DNA from: JAGDMS01 sp050015455
Lineage (GTDB): Bacteria; Desulfobacterota; Binatia; HRBIN30
DNA length: 64,000 nt
Reading direction: 5' to 3'
NCBI GenBank assembly: GCA_050015455.1
Contig: JBEKBJ010000008.1
Location: 15,247-79,246, forward strand
Part shown: in pieces, positions 49,966 to 59,602 of the stretch
Layout of the letters: the number at the start of each line of letters is the position of its first letter
Numbering within the stretch: position 1 is the stretch's first letter
Position numbers and translations under genes: made by a program
Notes under the pieces: generated by a model
The model's database searches: none
The model's input: only the letters and a program-made list of their open reading frames with translations
Told to the model about the DNA's origin: nothing

Positions 49966-52536
49966 CTACTTTCGCCGACGCAGTGCCGTGGCGAGGGCCG
50001 GCTGCAGCCGGGCGTAGGCCGCGGCGTCGATCGCCAATTGCTCGGTCACTTGTGCGACGGTCTCGCGCGTCTCCTCGCGGGCGCGCGGGGCGAGGAACTC
50101 GCGCACCTCGGTGGCAACGGGTTCAGGCGTGAGTTGACCCAGAGCGCGGATGAGGCCCTGCAGCAACATGGGATCCATCAACGCAACCAGCCGCTCCCAC
50201 TGCTGGCGCACGAACGCCCACGCCATGAGCCTCGAGGCGCGGCGCCCGATCAGGCCGGCGAGCAAAGACGTCCGGTCCTGAGCTCGCACTTCCACGCTTA
50301 GCGCTAGGTCGAGCGTGCGCTGAATCAGCTCCGGCAGCTCGAACGCGGTGAGCGCGAGCAAAAAGCGTTGCTCCTCTTCCGGGTCAGTTTTGGCGCTGCG
50401 CTTGCGTTCGAGGTAGCACTCGTACAGATCCACGTCGCCGTCGCGGGCGGCGAGCCCGGCCACCATTGAAGCAAGGTTGGGATCCAGCGATGAGCGATCG
50501 GCCAGATAGCGCTCCAGCCGCCGACGGGCTTCCGCTCGCACCGTGCCGGACCGCGCCACCCCGCCGAGGGCGCCGATCACAGCCGCGCGTTTCAGCCGCT
50601 CGTCCACGGCCTCACCGGAGCGTGGCTCCCACCCGAGCAACTCGAACTGTGGTGCATAGTACTCGGCGACGAACCGCTCGAACCGAGGCCGGATCTCATC
50701 GAGCACCCCGTGGACGCTCAAGGCGTTCAGTTGCTCCGCAGCCATGGAAACGACGGCTCGGTCCGATTCACTGCGGTAACCGTCCAGCACCGCCAAGTAC
50801 TGGTCGATGGAAGCCATCCCCGCCTTCAGCAGCGCCCACTGGTTGTCGAGCAGGAGCAAGCGCTCGTGTGGGCTCAGGGCTTCTTGCAGCTCGCCCACCA
50901 GCGCCTGCAAAGAAGTGTCGTCTATCGTAAAGCGATAGAAACCGCTGGCGCCGCCGTTGGGGAAGAACCAGCGGGCGTCGGCTAATGTGACTTCGCTCTG
51001 CTCCGTCGCCAGCAAGTCGCGGTGCTCGGCGGCGCCGCCTGTGCCCCCATACCTGATCACGAGCGGCACCGGCCACACCTGAGTTCGTTCTCGCTGTCTG
51101 TCGGCAGCGCTGGGATCGGCGTAAAACCGTGCCTGACGCAGGGACAAGCGCAGGGCATTGCCTTCTCGTCGCCCGGTCACGTGCACCACCGGATGCCCCG
51201 GCTCCTTGATCCAGGCGTTGGCGATGGTGGCGACGTCCCGTCCCGACGCGGCACTCAGCTCACGCCAGAAGTCGTCGGCAGTGGCGTTGGCCTCGCGGTA
51301 GCGCTGCAGATAGCTGTGGACGCCGGCGCGGAACGCATCCGCACCTAAGAACCCTTCGATCATGCGCACCACGCCGGCGCCTTTCCAGTAGGTGATCACG
51401 TCAAAGCGCTCGGTGGCCTGCTTTGCGTTCTTCACCTCGAAGGAGATCGGATGCGTCGACACCAACGCGTCGAGCGTGAAGGGGCGCGTTAGAGTCGCCA
51501 CAAAATCGCGCCACATGCCCCATTCCGGCATGAGGTCGGCGGTGACCTTGTAGCCGACGAAGGTTGCAAACGACTCGTTGAGCCACAGGTCGTTCCACCA
51601 CACCATCGTTACCAGGTCCCCCCACCACATGTGCGTAAGCTCGTGTGCCGCGGTGTAGAAGATGCCCTTCAACGCGTGTGTCGATGAGTGCTCGGGATCG
51701 GCGGCGATGGCAGTCAGACGGTACGTGATGGCGCCGGGATTCTCCATGGCGCCGGCTTCGAAGTCCGGTACCCCGATCGCGTCCGCCTTGGCGTAAGCGT
51801 ACGCAATACCGGTGTAGTCTTCGAGGTACGCCAGCGAGCGGGCGTGCGCGTCGCGCGCGTACAGCCCCTTGTCGGCGAGACCGCGCGGCAGCCATACGCG
51901 CACCTCGATGCCGCTGGGGGTGGGAGTCGGCGGCGTCGATTCAAACGGCCCGATACAGTACGCCACCAGGTACGAGGAAATCGGCGGCGTTTCGGCAAAG
52001 CGGATTTCCGTCCGTCCGTCCGGCAGGGTACGGCTTTCCTGCTGCGGGCCGTTGCTGATAGCTACGGTGCCCGGCGGGATGACCAACGTCAGCGCGAAGC
52101 GCGCCTTGAATTCCGGTTCGTCAAAGCACGGGAACGCGCGACGCGCGTCGGCGGCTTCGAACTGCGTAGCCGCGTAACGGTCGCCGTCCTTCTGCGATCG
52201 GTAGAAGCCTCGCAGCCGCTCGACTATCTCCCCGCCGAATTCGAACTCCAGGGTGGCCGGCCCGGCCGGCACGGGTTCCGCAAACCGCAGAGTGGCGCTC
52301 TCGGCCTCCGCGTTGAATTCGACCGTGGCGACGCGCGCGCCATCCTCGATCACCGCGCGCGCCGAATGGATCGTGAAGCCCACGGCATGTACTGCGATCT
52401 CGTTGGTGGGGCGGTGGACTACGACCTCGATGCGTTCCGCGGCACTGAAGCGCCACTCCGCGAGATCGGCCTCGATGCGCAGGTCATACCGAATTGGCAT
52501 GACATCTTTGGAAAGACGAAAGTCGCGATCGCTCAT
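49966..52536 (-). CDS. M1-family metallo-aminopeptidase
   Basis: An 856-residue zinc aminopeptidase. The exopeptidase motif is GAMENPG, the zinc site is HELTHMWWG, and the third ligand lies in WLNESFATF, all intact. An N-terminal beta domain, the catalytic thermolysin-like domain and a helical C-terminal ERAP1-like domain follow in order. The start at 52536 (MSDRDFRLSK) fits the family; a GTG 66 bases upstream is possible. No signal peptide is visible, so it probably acts in the cytoplasm on short peptides. Confidence 0.93.
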   Translation of the reverse strand: MSDRDFRLSKDVMPIRYDLRIEADLAEWRFSAAERIEVVVHRPTNEIAVHAVGFTIHSARAVIEDGARVATVEFNAEAESATLRFAEPVPAGPATLEFEFGGEIVERLRGFYRSQKDGDRYAATQFEAADARRAFPCFDEPEFKARFALTLVIPPGTVAISNGPQQESRTLPDGRTEIRFAETPPISSYLVAYCIGPFESTPPTPTPSGIEVRVWLPRGLADKGLYARDAHARSLAYLEDYTGIAYAYAKADAIGVPDFEAGAMENPGAITYRLTAIAADPEHSSTHALKGIFYTAAHELTHMWWGDLVTMVWWNDLWLNESFATFVGYKVTADLMPEWGMWRDFVATLTRPFTLDALVSTHPISFEVKNAKQATERFDVITYWKGAGVVRMIEGFLGADAFRAGVHSYLQRYREANATADDFWRELSAASGRDVATIANAWIKEPGHPVVHVTGRREGNALRLSLRQARFYADPSAADRQRERTQVWPVPLVIRYGGTGGAAEHRDLLATEQSEVTLADARWFFPNGGASGFYRFTIDDTSLQALVGELQEALSPHERLLLLDNQWALLKAGMASIDQYLAVLDGYRSESDRAVVSMAAEQLNALSVHGVLDEIRPRFERFVAEYYAPQFELLGWEPRSGEAVDERLKRAAVIGALGGVARSGTVRAEARRRLERYLADRSSLDPNLASMVAGLAARDGDVDLYECYLERKRSAKTDPEEEQRFLLALTAFELPELIQRTLDLALSVEVRAQDRTSLLAGLIGRRASRLMAWAFVRQQWERLVALMDPMLLQGLIRALGQLTPEPVATEVREFLAPRAREETRETVAQVTEQLAIDAAAYARLQPALATALRRRK

Positions 52537-52689
52537 CCTCCCATGATTACTGGAATAGCGACGCCAGCGGAAGTGGTGTTGCTCGCCTGAGTTGCCGCTC
52601 ACGAGAGTTGCTATTGCCGTGCAGCCGATCCGTACGCCCCCGCGGCCACCCTTCCCGCGGCTGCCATAAGCGGCAGCCCGCCCCGCAGA

Positions 52690-54093
52690 TCACTGCTGCT
52701 GCTGCGCCGCCGCCACCAACTCCGCCAGCGCCTCCTTGATGTACGTGCCGATCGCTTCGAGGTCGGGCATGGCGTCGTAGTCGCCGAGCAGCCCGAAGGT
52801 CAAGCTGCCATTGTAGCTCACGATCGCCACGATCAGCGCGAAGCCCTCGACAACGAAGCCGACGGGCACCATCTCCACCAGCTCACGACTCATGAGGTAC
52901 AGCGGAAACTGCGGGCCCGGGACGTTGGTGACTATCAAGTTGGCGAAGCGTGGAGAAAAGTGCAGTCGGGAGGCTTGCGCCAGCAGCGTCGGCGGCGCAA
53001 ACCGCTCCAGCGCAATGATCACCTGCGCACCGAGCGCCTGCTTCGACTCCTTGAGGCCGTGCATCCCAGCGCGCACGATGCGCAGCCGCTCGACCGGATC
53101 GTCGCAGTAGACGGGTACCGGGGCGATCATCAGGAGGATGCGGTTGCCAAACTGCTTGTGTTCCTGCTCGGCGCGCACGGAGACCGGTACACTCGCACGC
53201 AGCTCCAAGCCTTCGGTGCGCACGCCGCGGCCGCGCAACCAGCGGGCGAGCGCGCCGCCAACGGTGGCAAGCACCACGTCGTTTACCGTGCCACCCAGGC
53301 TGTTCTTGATCAGCTTGAAGTCGGCCAGGCCGGTGCGCACCCAGGACACGCGCCGGTGAGGTCCAATCGGGACATTCATCGGCGACGCCGGTGCGTGAGT
53401 CAGTCCCGCCCACACCACCTCACCGAGCCCTTCAGCGGTCGCCCGCAACGCCTCGGCCGCTTGCCGCGGGTCGGTAAGTGCACCGGCGACCGATTTCGCC
53501 AGGCCGAAAACGACATCGGCCGAGTCACGCACCAACTTGGCCGCGACCTCCACCTGCGACGGCTCGGGGTGCGGCTTCCACTTTCTGGCTGGTGGTGCGT
53601 TTTGTTGGTCATCGCCTGACATATCCAAAATCAGCGTGGCAATGTCGACGCCGGAAATGCCGTCGACCATCGCGTGGTGGGTCTTGTTGACCAGTGCGAA
53701 GCGTCCGTTTTCAAGCCCTTCCACCAGATACATCTCCCAGAGCGACTTCGAACGATCAAGTCGTTGGGAGAAGACGCGTGCGGTCAGGCGTTGCAGCTGC
53801 GCGATCGAGCCCGGCGGCGGCAGCGCCGTATGGCGCACGTGGTACGTCAGCGTGAAGTGAGTGTCGTCGATCCACAGCGGCCGGCCCATTTCGAACCGCG
53901 GCAAGAGGAGCCGTTGACGATAGCGAGGGACGAGAGCGAGTCGGGCCTCGATGTGCCGCAGCAGCGCCGCGTACGGTGGCGGCGGCCCCTCGAAGATCAT
54001 CACCCCGCCGATGTGCATGTGCGACGGGCCCCGCTCTTGGACCACGAACGAGGCATCGGTAGCGGTCAGCCGCTGGAAGTGGCGTGCCCTCAT
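52690..54093 (-). CDS. Wax ester synthase / diacylglycerol acyltransferase 1
   Basis: A 467-residue WS/DGAT enzyme. The catalytic motif is intact as NKTHHAMVDGISGVD, where the second His is the proposed base. The PLW block (RPLWIDDTHF) and the NDVVLATVGGALARWLRGRG block are also normal. It joins acyl-CoA to long-chain alcohol or diacylglycerol to make wax esters or triacylglycerol at the membrane. GAGGAG precedes the ATG. It overlaps the second WS/DGAT gene upstream by four bases. Confidence 0.92.
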   Translation of the reverse strand: MRARHFQRLTATDASFVVQERGPSHMHIGGVMIFEGPPPPYAALLRHIEARLALVPRYRQRLLLPRFEMGRPLWIDDTHFTLTYHVRHTALPPPGSIAQLQRLTARVFSQRLDRSKSLWEMYLVEGLENGRFALVNKTHHAMVDGISGVDIATLILDMSGDDQQNAPPARKWKPHPEPSQVEVAAKLVRDSADVVFGLAKSVAGALTDPRQAAEALRATAEGLGEVVWAGLTHAPASPMNVPIGPHRRVSWVRTGLADFKLIKNSLGGTVNDVVLATVGGALARWLRGRGVRTEGLELRASVPVSVRAEQEHKQFGNRILLMIAPVPVYCDDPVERLRIVRAGMHGLKESKQALGAQVIIALERFAPPTLLAQASRLHFSPRFANLIVTNVPGPQFPLYLMSRELVEMVPVGFVVEGFALIVAIVSYNGSLTFGLLGDYDAMPDLEAIGTYIKEALAELVAAAQQQQ

Positions 54094-55529
54094 GCGTGCG
54101 CTCCTCTACGCGGCGACTTGCGGGTGAGCTTTTGGTGCTTCTCCTTGCGGGCGGCCGCGATTAGTTCGGCTATCGCGTCGTCGACGTCGCGGCCGAGGTC
54201 GTCTAGGTCAGGCACCGCGTCGGCATCGGCCAGCAGGCCGAACTCCAGCATGCGGTTGTAACTCACCAACGTGACCATCAGCGCACAGCGCTCCACGAGG
54301 AAACCGATTGGCCCGACTTGCGTCACCTTGTGGCCGAGCAGGTAGAGCGGGAAGTGGGGCCCGGGGACGTAGGCGGCAATCAGGTTGAACAGGCGACTGG
54401 AGAATATCAGGGGCGACAGCCGCGCGAGCAGCGCGGGCGGCGTGAACTCCTGCAGTGCGGCAATGGCGCCTGCGCCGCGCGTCTGCCTCGGGCGCTTCAC
54501 CTCGTCGAGCAGGCGCCGCACCAGCTGCAAGCGCTGCAGCGGTTCCGACGCGCCGACCGGCAGTGGGACGAGATAACTTACGATACGCGAGCCGCCCGCG
54601 CTCGGGTTACGCAATGAGATGCGGAGCTCGGCGCGCACCTGCAGCCGGCGCAGGCGGATGCCGCGGCGCCCTAGCCACGCGGCAAGCGCACCGCTCACGA
54701 CCGCGAGGTACACGTCGTTGATGGTGCCGCCGAAGCTGTCCCTGATCTGTTTGAAGTCGGCGGCCCGGCAGCGCGTCCAGTACACACGCCGATGCGGGCC
54801 GAGCGGCACGTTGAGTGGCGTCCGCGAGGGCGGCCGCATGTAGGCGGCGCCCAGCTCCCGGAGACCCTGCACCACCTCGCGCACGGTGGCAATAGTCGCC
54901 TCGGCATCGTCCAACTTCCGCCAGGCCTGCCGCACCGCATCGACGGGCCCAGCCACCAGGTCTCGGATACCGGCGGTGACCAGCTCGGCCGGCGACGGCT
55001 CCGGGCGCGGCAGCCACGGTCGCTGCTCTGCCGGCACCGGCGCAGGATGCGGACTGGTGTCGAAGAAGACGGTGCTGACGTCGACACCGGCAATACCGTC
55101 GACGACGGCGCGGTGCGCTTTGTTGATGATGGCAAAGCGACGGTCGCGCAGACCTTGCACCAGCCACAGCTCCCACAGGGGTTTTGAGCGGTCAAGCCCT
55201 TGTGAGAAGATCCGGCCCACGAGCGCGCGCAACTGATCCCACGAGCCGGGCGCGGGCAGCGCGGCGTGCCGGACGTGGTACTCGAGGTTGAAGCGTGGGT
55301 CGTCGATCCACAGCGGCAGCGCCAGCTGCAACGGCGGGAACGCCAGCTTCTGCCGGTAGCGCGGCACCAGGTGCAGGCGCGCCTTCACATGCTTGAGGAG
55401 ATCGGCATACGCCGGTGGTGGCCCGTCGGCGATCATCACCCAGCCGATCGGCGCATGCGTGCCACGGTCCTCCTCCCAGAGGAATGCCGCGTCCGCAATG
55501 CTGAGCCGGTCCAAGTGTTGTGCGTCCAT
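54090..55529 (-). CDS. WS/DGAT paralogue with altered catalytic motif
   Basis: A 479-residue homologue of the previous gene, transcribed first in the two-gene operon. The usual HHxxxDG motif here reads KAHRAVVDG, so the second, proposed catalytic His is replaced by Arg. The other blocks (LPLWIDDPRF; INDVYLAVVSGALAAWLGRR) are kept, which suggests a folded protein. It could be inactive, have a changed mechanism, or form a hetero-complex with its partner. The start at 55529 lacks a clear ribosome site. Confidence 0.88.
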   Translation of the reverse strand: MDAQHLDRLSIADAAFLWEEDRGTHAPIGWVMIADGPPPAYADLLKHVKARLHLVPRYRQKLAFPPLQLALPLWIDDPRFNLEYHVRHAALPAPGSWDQLRALVGRIFSQGLDRSKPLWELWLVQGLRDRRFAIINKAHRAVVDGIAGVDVSTVFFDTSPHPAPVPAEQRPWLPRPEPSPAELVTAGIRDLVAGPVDAVRQAWRKLDDAEATIATVREVVQGLRELGAAYMRPPSRTPLNVPLGPHRRVYWTRCRAADFKQIRDSFGGTINDVYLAVVSGALAAWLGRRGIRLRRLQVRAELRISLRNPSAGGSRIVSYLVPLPVGASEPLQRLQLVRRLLDEVKRPRQTRGAGAIAALQEFTPPALLARLSPLIFSSRLFNLIAAYVPGPHFPLYLLGHKVTQVGPIGFLVERCALMVTLVSYNRMLEFGLLADADAVPDLDDLGRDVDDAIAELIAAARKEKHQKLTRKSPRRGAHA

Positions 55530-55726
55530 CAGAGAATGACTATTGCCATATTCCGGACAAATTGTCGCTACCCTTTGAGAAACGTGAACCGCGCTCGTGA
55601 ATCGTGCTCGTAAGGGCAAACGAAGCCAGTAGAGGCGACCTTTTGGGTGGGTTACCGTGATCACAAACCGGAGTGCTACTGGGCCGGGCGGCGCCGCGAG
55701 CGTCCGGCCGAGCACGATTCACGGTA

Positions 55727-55981
55727 TCAACGTCGCCGCATCGCGCCGCCGAGCAACTGCCCGGTGAAGAATGCGCCGATGAGAATTGGAAACGAAACCA
55801 GGTGCCAACCGAGCCCCGAAACGACCCGCAGGAAAATGACCAATGGGACGGGTGCGTGCACGGCAACGAACCAGGGCCGCGTGAATCTTTTCGCTCCGGC
55901 CCGCCAGAAGCCGAAGGGCAAGTTCATCGCCAGCACTGCCAGCGCTAATCCCCACAGACTTCGCTGCCCCAATTCGGCCAC
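55727..55981 (-). CDS. Small membrane protein
   Basis: 84 residues from a GTG start preceded by GGAAGGG. It has three hydrophobic stretches: LWGLALAVLAMNLPFGFW, PLVIFLRVVSGLGWHLVSF and ILIGAFFTGQLLGG. It is conserved-looking, but I recognise no named family. It is divergent from the acyl-CoA dehydrogenase gene and convergent with nothing. Confidence 0.65.
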   Translation of the reverse strand: MAELGQRSLWGLALAVLAMNLPFGFWRAGAKRFTRPWFVAVHAPVPLVIFLRVVSGLGWHLVSFPILIGAFFTGQLLGGAMRRR

Positions 55982-56321
55982 TCACCCTTCCTCTGACTTC
56001 ACACTGTACCCTTACACCTTCCCCGGCGCTTAGGCGAGATCCGGGTTATGAGAGGTGGCGAGACCTTGCAGGCAGTAGTTCTCACCTGTAGGAAGACGAA
56101 AGCCCGCCATCCCGGCTGTGCAAGAATCGGGAACTGGCTTAGAACTTGCACAGTCTCTTAGAGAAGAGTTGCCCTAAACCAGGGCAAGTCGGAGTAAGAA
56201 AGCAACGGCTGGAGCGTCGCGCCTCTTTGGCCGCCTCGGCGAGCCAGGAAAGGCGTTTCAAGGTGTCTGAACAAGGCCGCGAGCAAGTTCTCGAATCACC
56301 CGAAACAAAAAGGAGAGTAAC
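55982..56321. promoter_or_regulatory. Control region of the acyl-CoA dehydrogenase gene
   Basis: Two inverted repeats lie here: TGTGCAAG (56117-56124) with CTTGCACA (56145-56152), gap 20 bases; and TTGCCCT-AAACC-AGGGCAA (56169-56187). A TTGCAC-like -35 is part of the first. A GATCCGGGTTATGAG motif at about 56039 matches the repeat before rtcA. AAAAAGGAGAG precedes the gene's ATG. The repeats could be regulator sites for fatty-acid control. Confidence 0.45.
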
Positions 56322-58133
56322 ATGAGCGACACACTAGTGAACCTGCGGGACATCCGGTTTGTCCTGTATGAGATGCTCGGCGTCGAGACGTTGACCGAGT
56401 ACGAGTACTTTCAGGACCATTCCAGAGAGACGTTCGATGTCGCGATGGACGCCGCATACCAACTCGCGCGCGAAGTCTGCTGGCCGGCGTACGTGGAAAT
56501 GGACCGCATCGGCGTCACGTACGATAACAAGAGCAACAAGACCCGCGTTCCGGAACCCATGCACAGGATCTGGCAGGCGTTCAAGGAAGGCGGCTGGCAT
56601 GGACAGGTAGCCCCAGCCGAGTTCGGCGGCCAGCAGTTCCCGGGCACAGTAAATGTCGCGACTGCGTTCATGTTCAACGCCGCCAACACCGCCGCGAACA
56701 TGTACATCGCCGGCGCTTACGGCGCCGCTGGTCTGATCATTTCGTTCGGCGATGACCAGCTGAAGAAGACCTACGTGGAGAAGCTGTGTACCGGTGAGTG
56801 GGGCGGCACCATGTGCCTTACCGAACCGCAAGCCGGCACCTCTCTGAGCGACGTCAAGACCATCGCCGTGAAAGCCAAGGACAGCGATTACTATCTGTTG
56901 ACCGGCACCAAGTGCTTCATCTCCAACGGTGACCAGGACATCACGGAGAACATCATCCACCCGGTGCTTGCCAGGCTCCCCGATGCCCCGCCGGGGGTGA
57001 AGGGCCTCAGCCTCTTCATCGTTCCCAAATACCGCGTCAACGACGACGGATCGGTCGGCGAGTTCAACGACGTGGTGACCGCCGGACTCGAGCACAAGCT
57101 GGGAATCAGGGGCAACGCGACCGCCACGCTGAGCTTCGGCGACAACGGCAATTGCCGGGGCTGGCTGCTTGGAGAACCGAACCGGGGCCTCGCCTACATG
57201 TTCCAACTGATGAACCATGCGCGCATCGCCACCGGATTGCAGGCGACCAGTCTCGCCTCGAATGCCTATCAACATGCGCTGCAATACTCGCGGGAGCGCT
57301 TGCAAAGCCGCAGGGTCACAGAAAAAGATCCCACCACACCGCAGGCTCCGATCATCAAGCATGCCGATGTCCGGAGGATGCTGCTCGCCCAGAAGGCCAT
57401 TAGCGAAGGGATGTTCGCACTGCTTGCCTACGCGGCGTTCCTCGGCGACAAGGGCCACTTCAGCCCGGACGAGACGGAGAGAATGGATGCGGAGGCGGTC
57501 TTGGAAGTTTTGACGCCGGTCTGTAAGGCCTACGGCTCGGAGGCATCGTACGACTCGATCGTGCTCGCGATTCAATGTTACGGCGGTTACGGCTTCAGCG
57601 AGGAATTCCCGATCGCGCAGATGTTGCGTGATTGCAAGGTGTTCCCGATCTACGAGGGGACCAACGGCGTTCAAGCGATGGACCTGCTTGGCCGTAAGGT
57701 CGTGATGAAGGGCGGCGCCGCGTTCAGGGCGGTCCTGGCCGAAATGTCCAAGACCCTGGAGCAGGCGTCGCAGCTCGATCCCCTGAAAGAGATGGCGGGA
57801 AAAGTCTCTGCGGCGATGGACGAGGTCGCCGAGACCACCATGCAGCTGGGCGGAGTCGCAATGTCAGGCGACATCGAGTGTTTCATAAGCTCTGCAACGC
57901 CGTATTTGAGCATGTTCTCCCGCCTGATCATCTCCTGGCTGTTCCTCTGGCAATCGGTCGTGGCCCAGAAGGCGCTCGATGCCGGCGCCACCGACCAGAG
58001 TTACTATAAGGGCAAACTTGCCACCGCGCGGTTCTACCTCAACAACGAGCTGCCCCACCTGCACGCCACCGCCCAGATCCTCAAGAGCGGCGAAAGGACG
58101 GCGCTCGATTTTGACGAGGAGTGGTTCTCCTAG
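56322..58133 (+). CDS. Acyl-CoA dehydrogenase
   Basis: A 603-residue FAD enzyme of the long type with a C-terminal helical domain. It has MCLTEPQAGTSLSDVKT, the FAD/substrate box, QCYGGYGFSEEFPIAQ, and IYEGTNGVQAMDL with the catalytic glutamate before GTNG. The long form resembles FadE5-like enzymes, which accept a broad range of acyl-CoA. It performs the first step of beta-oxidation. It stands six bases before sixA in one transcript. The strong ribosome site suggests high expression. Confidence 0.93.
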   Translation: MSDTLVNLRDIRFVLYEMLGVETLTEYEYFQDHSRETFDVAMDAAYQLAREVCWPAYVEMDRIGVTYDNKSNKTRVPEPMHRIWQAFKEGGWHGQVAPAEFGGQQFPGTVNVATAFMFNAANTAANMYIAGAYGAAGLIISFGDDQLKKTYVEKLCTGEWGGTMCLTEPQAGTSLSDVKTIAVKAKDSDYYLLTGTKCFISNGDQDITENIIHPVLARLPDAPPGVKGLSLFIVPKYRVNDDGSVGEFNDVVTAGLEHKLGIRGNATATLSFGDNGNCRGWLLGEPNRGLAYMFQLMNHARIATGLQATSLASNAYQHALQYSRERLQSRRVTEKDPTTPQAPIIKHADVRRMLLAQKAISEGMFALLAYAAFLGDKGHFSPDETERMDAEAVLEVLTPVCKAYGSEASYDSIVLAIQCYGGYGFSEEFPIAQMLRDCKVFPIYEGTNGVQAMDLLGRKVVMKGGAAFRAVLAEMSKTLEQASQLDPLKEMAGKVSAAMDEVAETTMQLGGVAMSGDIECFISSATPYLSMFSRLIISWLFLWQSVVAQKALDAGATDQSYYKGKLATARFYLNNELPHLHATAQILKSGERTALDFDEEWFS

Positions 58134-58139
58134 TCGGCG

Positions 58140-58637
58140 ATGGAGGTGTGCCTGGTTCGGCATGGTGAGCCGACGAGCGAAGCCGAAGACCCGCAGCGAC
58201 CGCTGACCGCGCGCGGCCGCGAGGAGGTGCGCCGCGTCGGTGCGGCCGCGGCGCGCTTGGGGCTGCGGCCGATCGAGATCCGGCACAGCGGCAAACGCCG
58301 AGCCGCCCAGACCGCGGAGATCTTCGCCGAAGCGCTCGGGTTGCGTGACGCCGTCGTAGCGGCAAGGGGTCTGGCACCGAACGATGACGTGTGGCCGGTC
58401 GCTGTGGCACTCGCCGCCACCTCACAATCCGTGATGCTGGTTGGGCACCTGCCGTTTCTCTCACGGTTGACCAGTCTCTTGCTCGTAGGCGATCCCGACC
58501 GGCCGCTCGTGCAGTTCCCCATGGGCGGTATCGTGTGTCTTGCGCGGGAGGCGCCGGTGTCGGGTGGGACTCCGGTCTGGAACCTGGTCTGGGCTCTGAC
58601 CCCGGTGATGGCGCCGTCCGCAATCCCTGAGGCTTGA
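58140..58637 (+). CDS. sixA: SixA-type histidine phosphatase
   Basis: A 165-residue protein of the histidine phosphatase superfamily. The phosphate pocket LVRHGEP contains the nucleophilic His, and GHLPFLSRL carries the second His. SixA removes phosphate from histidine-phosphotransfer domains. The size, with no extra domain, matches SixA rather than phosphoglycerate mutase. It begins six bases after the acyl-CoA dehydrogenase stop. Confidence 0.88.
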   Translation: MEVCLVRHGEPTSEAEDPQRPLTARGREEVRRVGAAAARLGLRPIEIRHSGKRRAAQTAEIFAEALGLRDAVVAARGLAPNDDVWPVAVALAATSQSVMLVGHLPFLSRLTSLLLVGDPDRPLVQFPMGGIVCLAREAPVSGGTPVWNLVWALTPVMAPSAIPEA

Positions 58638-58692
58638 CGGTAACACCGATTGCTCAGGGATGGGCACGGCAGGCCGCCGTCCGCTACAACGA

Positions 58693-58725
58693 AAAAGGGC
58701 TGCCGCGTGTCAGCGGCGGCCTTTT
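58693..58725. terminator. Bidirectional intrinsic terminator
   Basis: AAAAGG and GCTGCCGC pair with GCGGCGGC and CTTTT around a GTGTCA loop; the stem is about 13 bp with one bulge and one G-U pair. T-runs lie on both strands. It ends the acyl-CoA dehydrogenase/sixA transcript and may also stop the minus-strand genes coming from 59.2 kb. Confidence 0.6.
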
Positions 58726-58793
58726 GCGGAGTTCGTTGCCTACCTGGACGAGTTCACGGCTGCCGAAGTAAGCGAGGAGCAGACCGTCCGCGG

Positions 58794-58979
58794 TTACAAG
58801 GTGAAGGTTCGGCGCAGCGCGCCCACACCTGACGCTTCCAGCAGCTCGTTGGGGACGACGGTGTAGTTCGACCCCGTGTCGATCAGTAGCGACGCTTCTC
58901 GTGCCCCGCGTGCACCAGCAATTGCGGCCTTGCACAACAGAAGCCTGCCGTGTCGCTTCAGCGTGTAGCTGGCAGCCAA
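58794..58979 (-). pseudogene. Truncated retropepsin-like aspartic protease
   Basis: 61 residues with the active-site motif SLLIDTGSNYTVVP, followed by NELLEASGV. Clan AA enzymes of this type are normally about 110-130 residues. Here the frame ends at a stop just after RRTFTL, and a continuing segment (LVTADG) is in a second frame, so a frameshift is likely. It starts at a TTG and overlaps the DUF5678-like gene by 22 bases. Confidence 0.6.
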
Positions 58980-59191
58980 AACATCACCGCGAGGTCAGTG
59001 GGCCACTCGCCACAGTACTCGATGGCCAGGTTCTTGCCCTCAATCGTCAGCTGCTTGGCGTAGATCTCTTCCTTGCTGTCCGCGACAGCGACGACGTCGC
59101 CGTCAACTACATCGAGATTGCGGTCGAGTTCCCGGCATTCGATCAGCACCCACTTCCCATTGTAGCAGTCGCGGATCTCGGCGAGGGTCAT
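58958..59191 (-). CDS. DUF5678-like small protein
   Basis: A 77-residue protein beginning MTLAEIRDCYNGKWVLIECR. It has EIYAKQLTIEGKNLAIEYCG, the pattern of small proteins that often sit just before retropepsin-like genes in bacteria. The overlap with the broken protease frame supports a former two-gene unit. Function is unknown. Confidence 0.65.
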   Translation of the reverse strand: MTLAEIRDCYNGKWVLIECRELDRNLDVVDGDVVAVADSKEEIYAKQLTIEGKNLAIEYCGEWPTDLAVMFWLPATR

Positions 59192-59602
59192 AGACTTTCT
59201 TTAGCACCATCCTGCTTCGACCGCCAAGCGCCAACGCTTCGGGGATCGATGGGCCAAGACGGTCGTCGCTCTCGATCAGTGAAAAGAACAGAGATGAAGA
59301 GAGACCATGAGCTTCAAACGTGGCGGCTGCAAAAGGTCTTCTCTTGACACGCAGTGCCCGCCGTGTTGCCAGCGGCTAGCCCTCGCGAGTATGCTTCGAG
59401 CATGAATCCGCACACGCGCACACCGACGCCTCCCGTAGCGGCGCAGCACGCTGCGCCGTCCTCCGACCACGAGCCATAAGCCACAAACCATGTGCGTATT
59501 TTTCCGACTCACCTTCTTCTCGCCTTCACTCGAGCCCGCACTTGCGCCCCCGGCAGGAATGGCGCTATCCGTGAGAGCAGAGTCGCCCGAGGAGACCATG
59601 TC
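59192..59602. other. Gap without a supported gene; hairpin
   Basis: About 410 bases. A perfect 9-bp palindrome CGGCGCAGC-AC-GCTGCGCCG lies at 59439-59458. The remainder has no frame with a good ribosome site. GAGGAG near the right end belongs to the next gene. Confidence 0.45.

Noticed and set aside
56334..57674. Long open frame antisense to the acyl-CoA dehydrogenase gene
   Set aside because: The sense strand is a full-length, motif-complete enzyme; the antisense frame has no ribosome site or domain.
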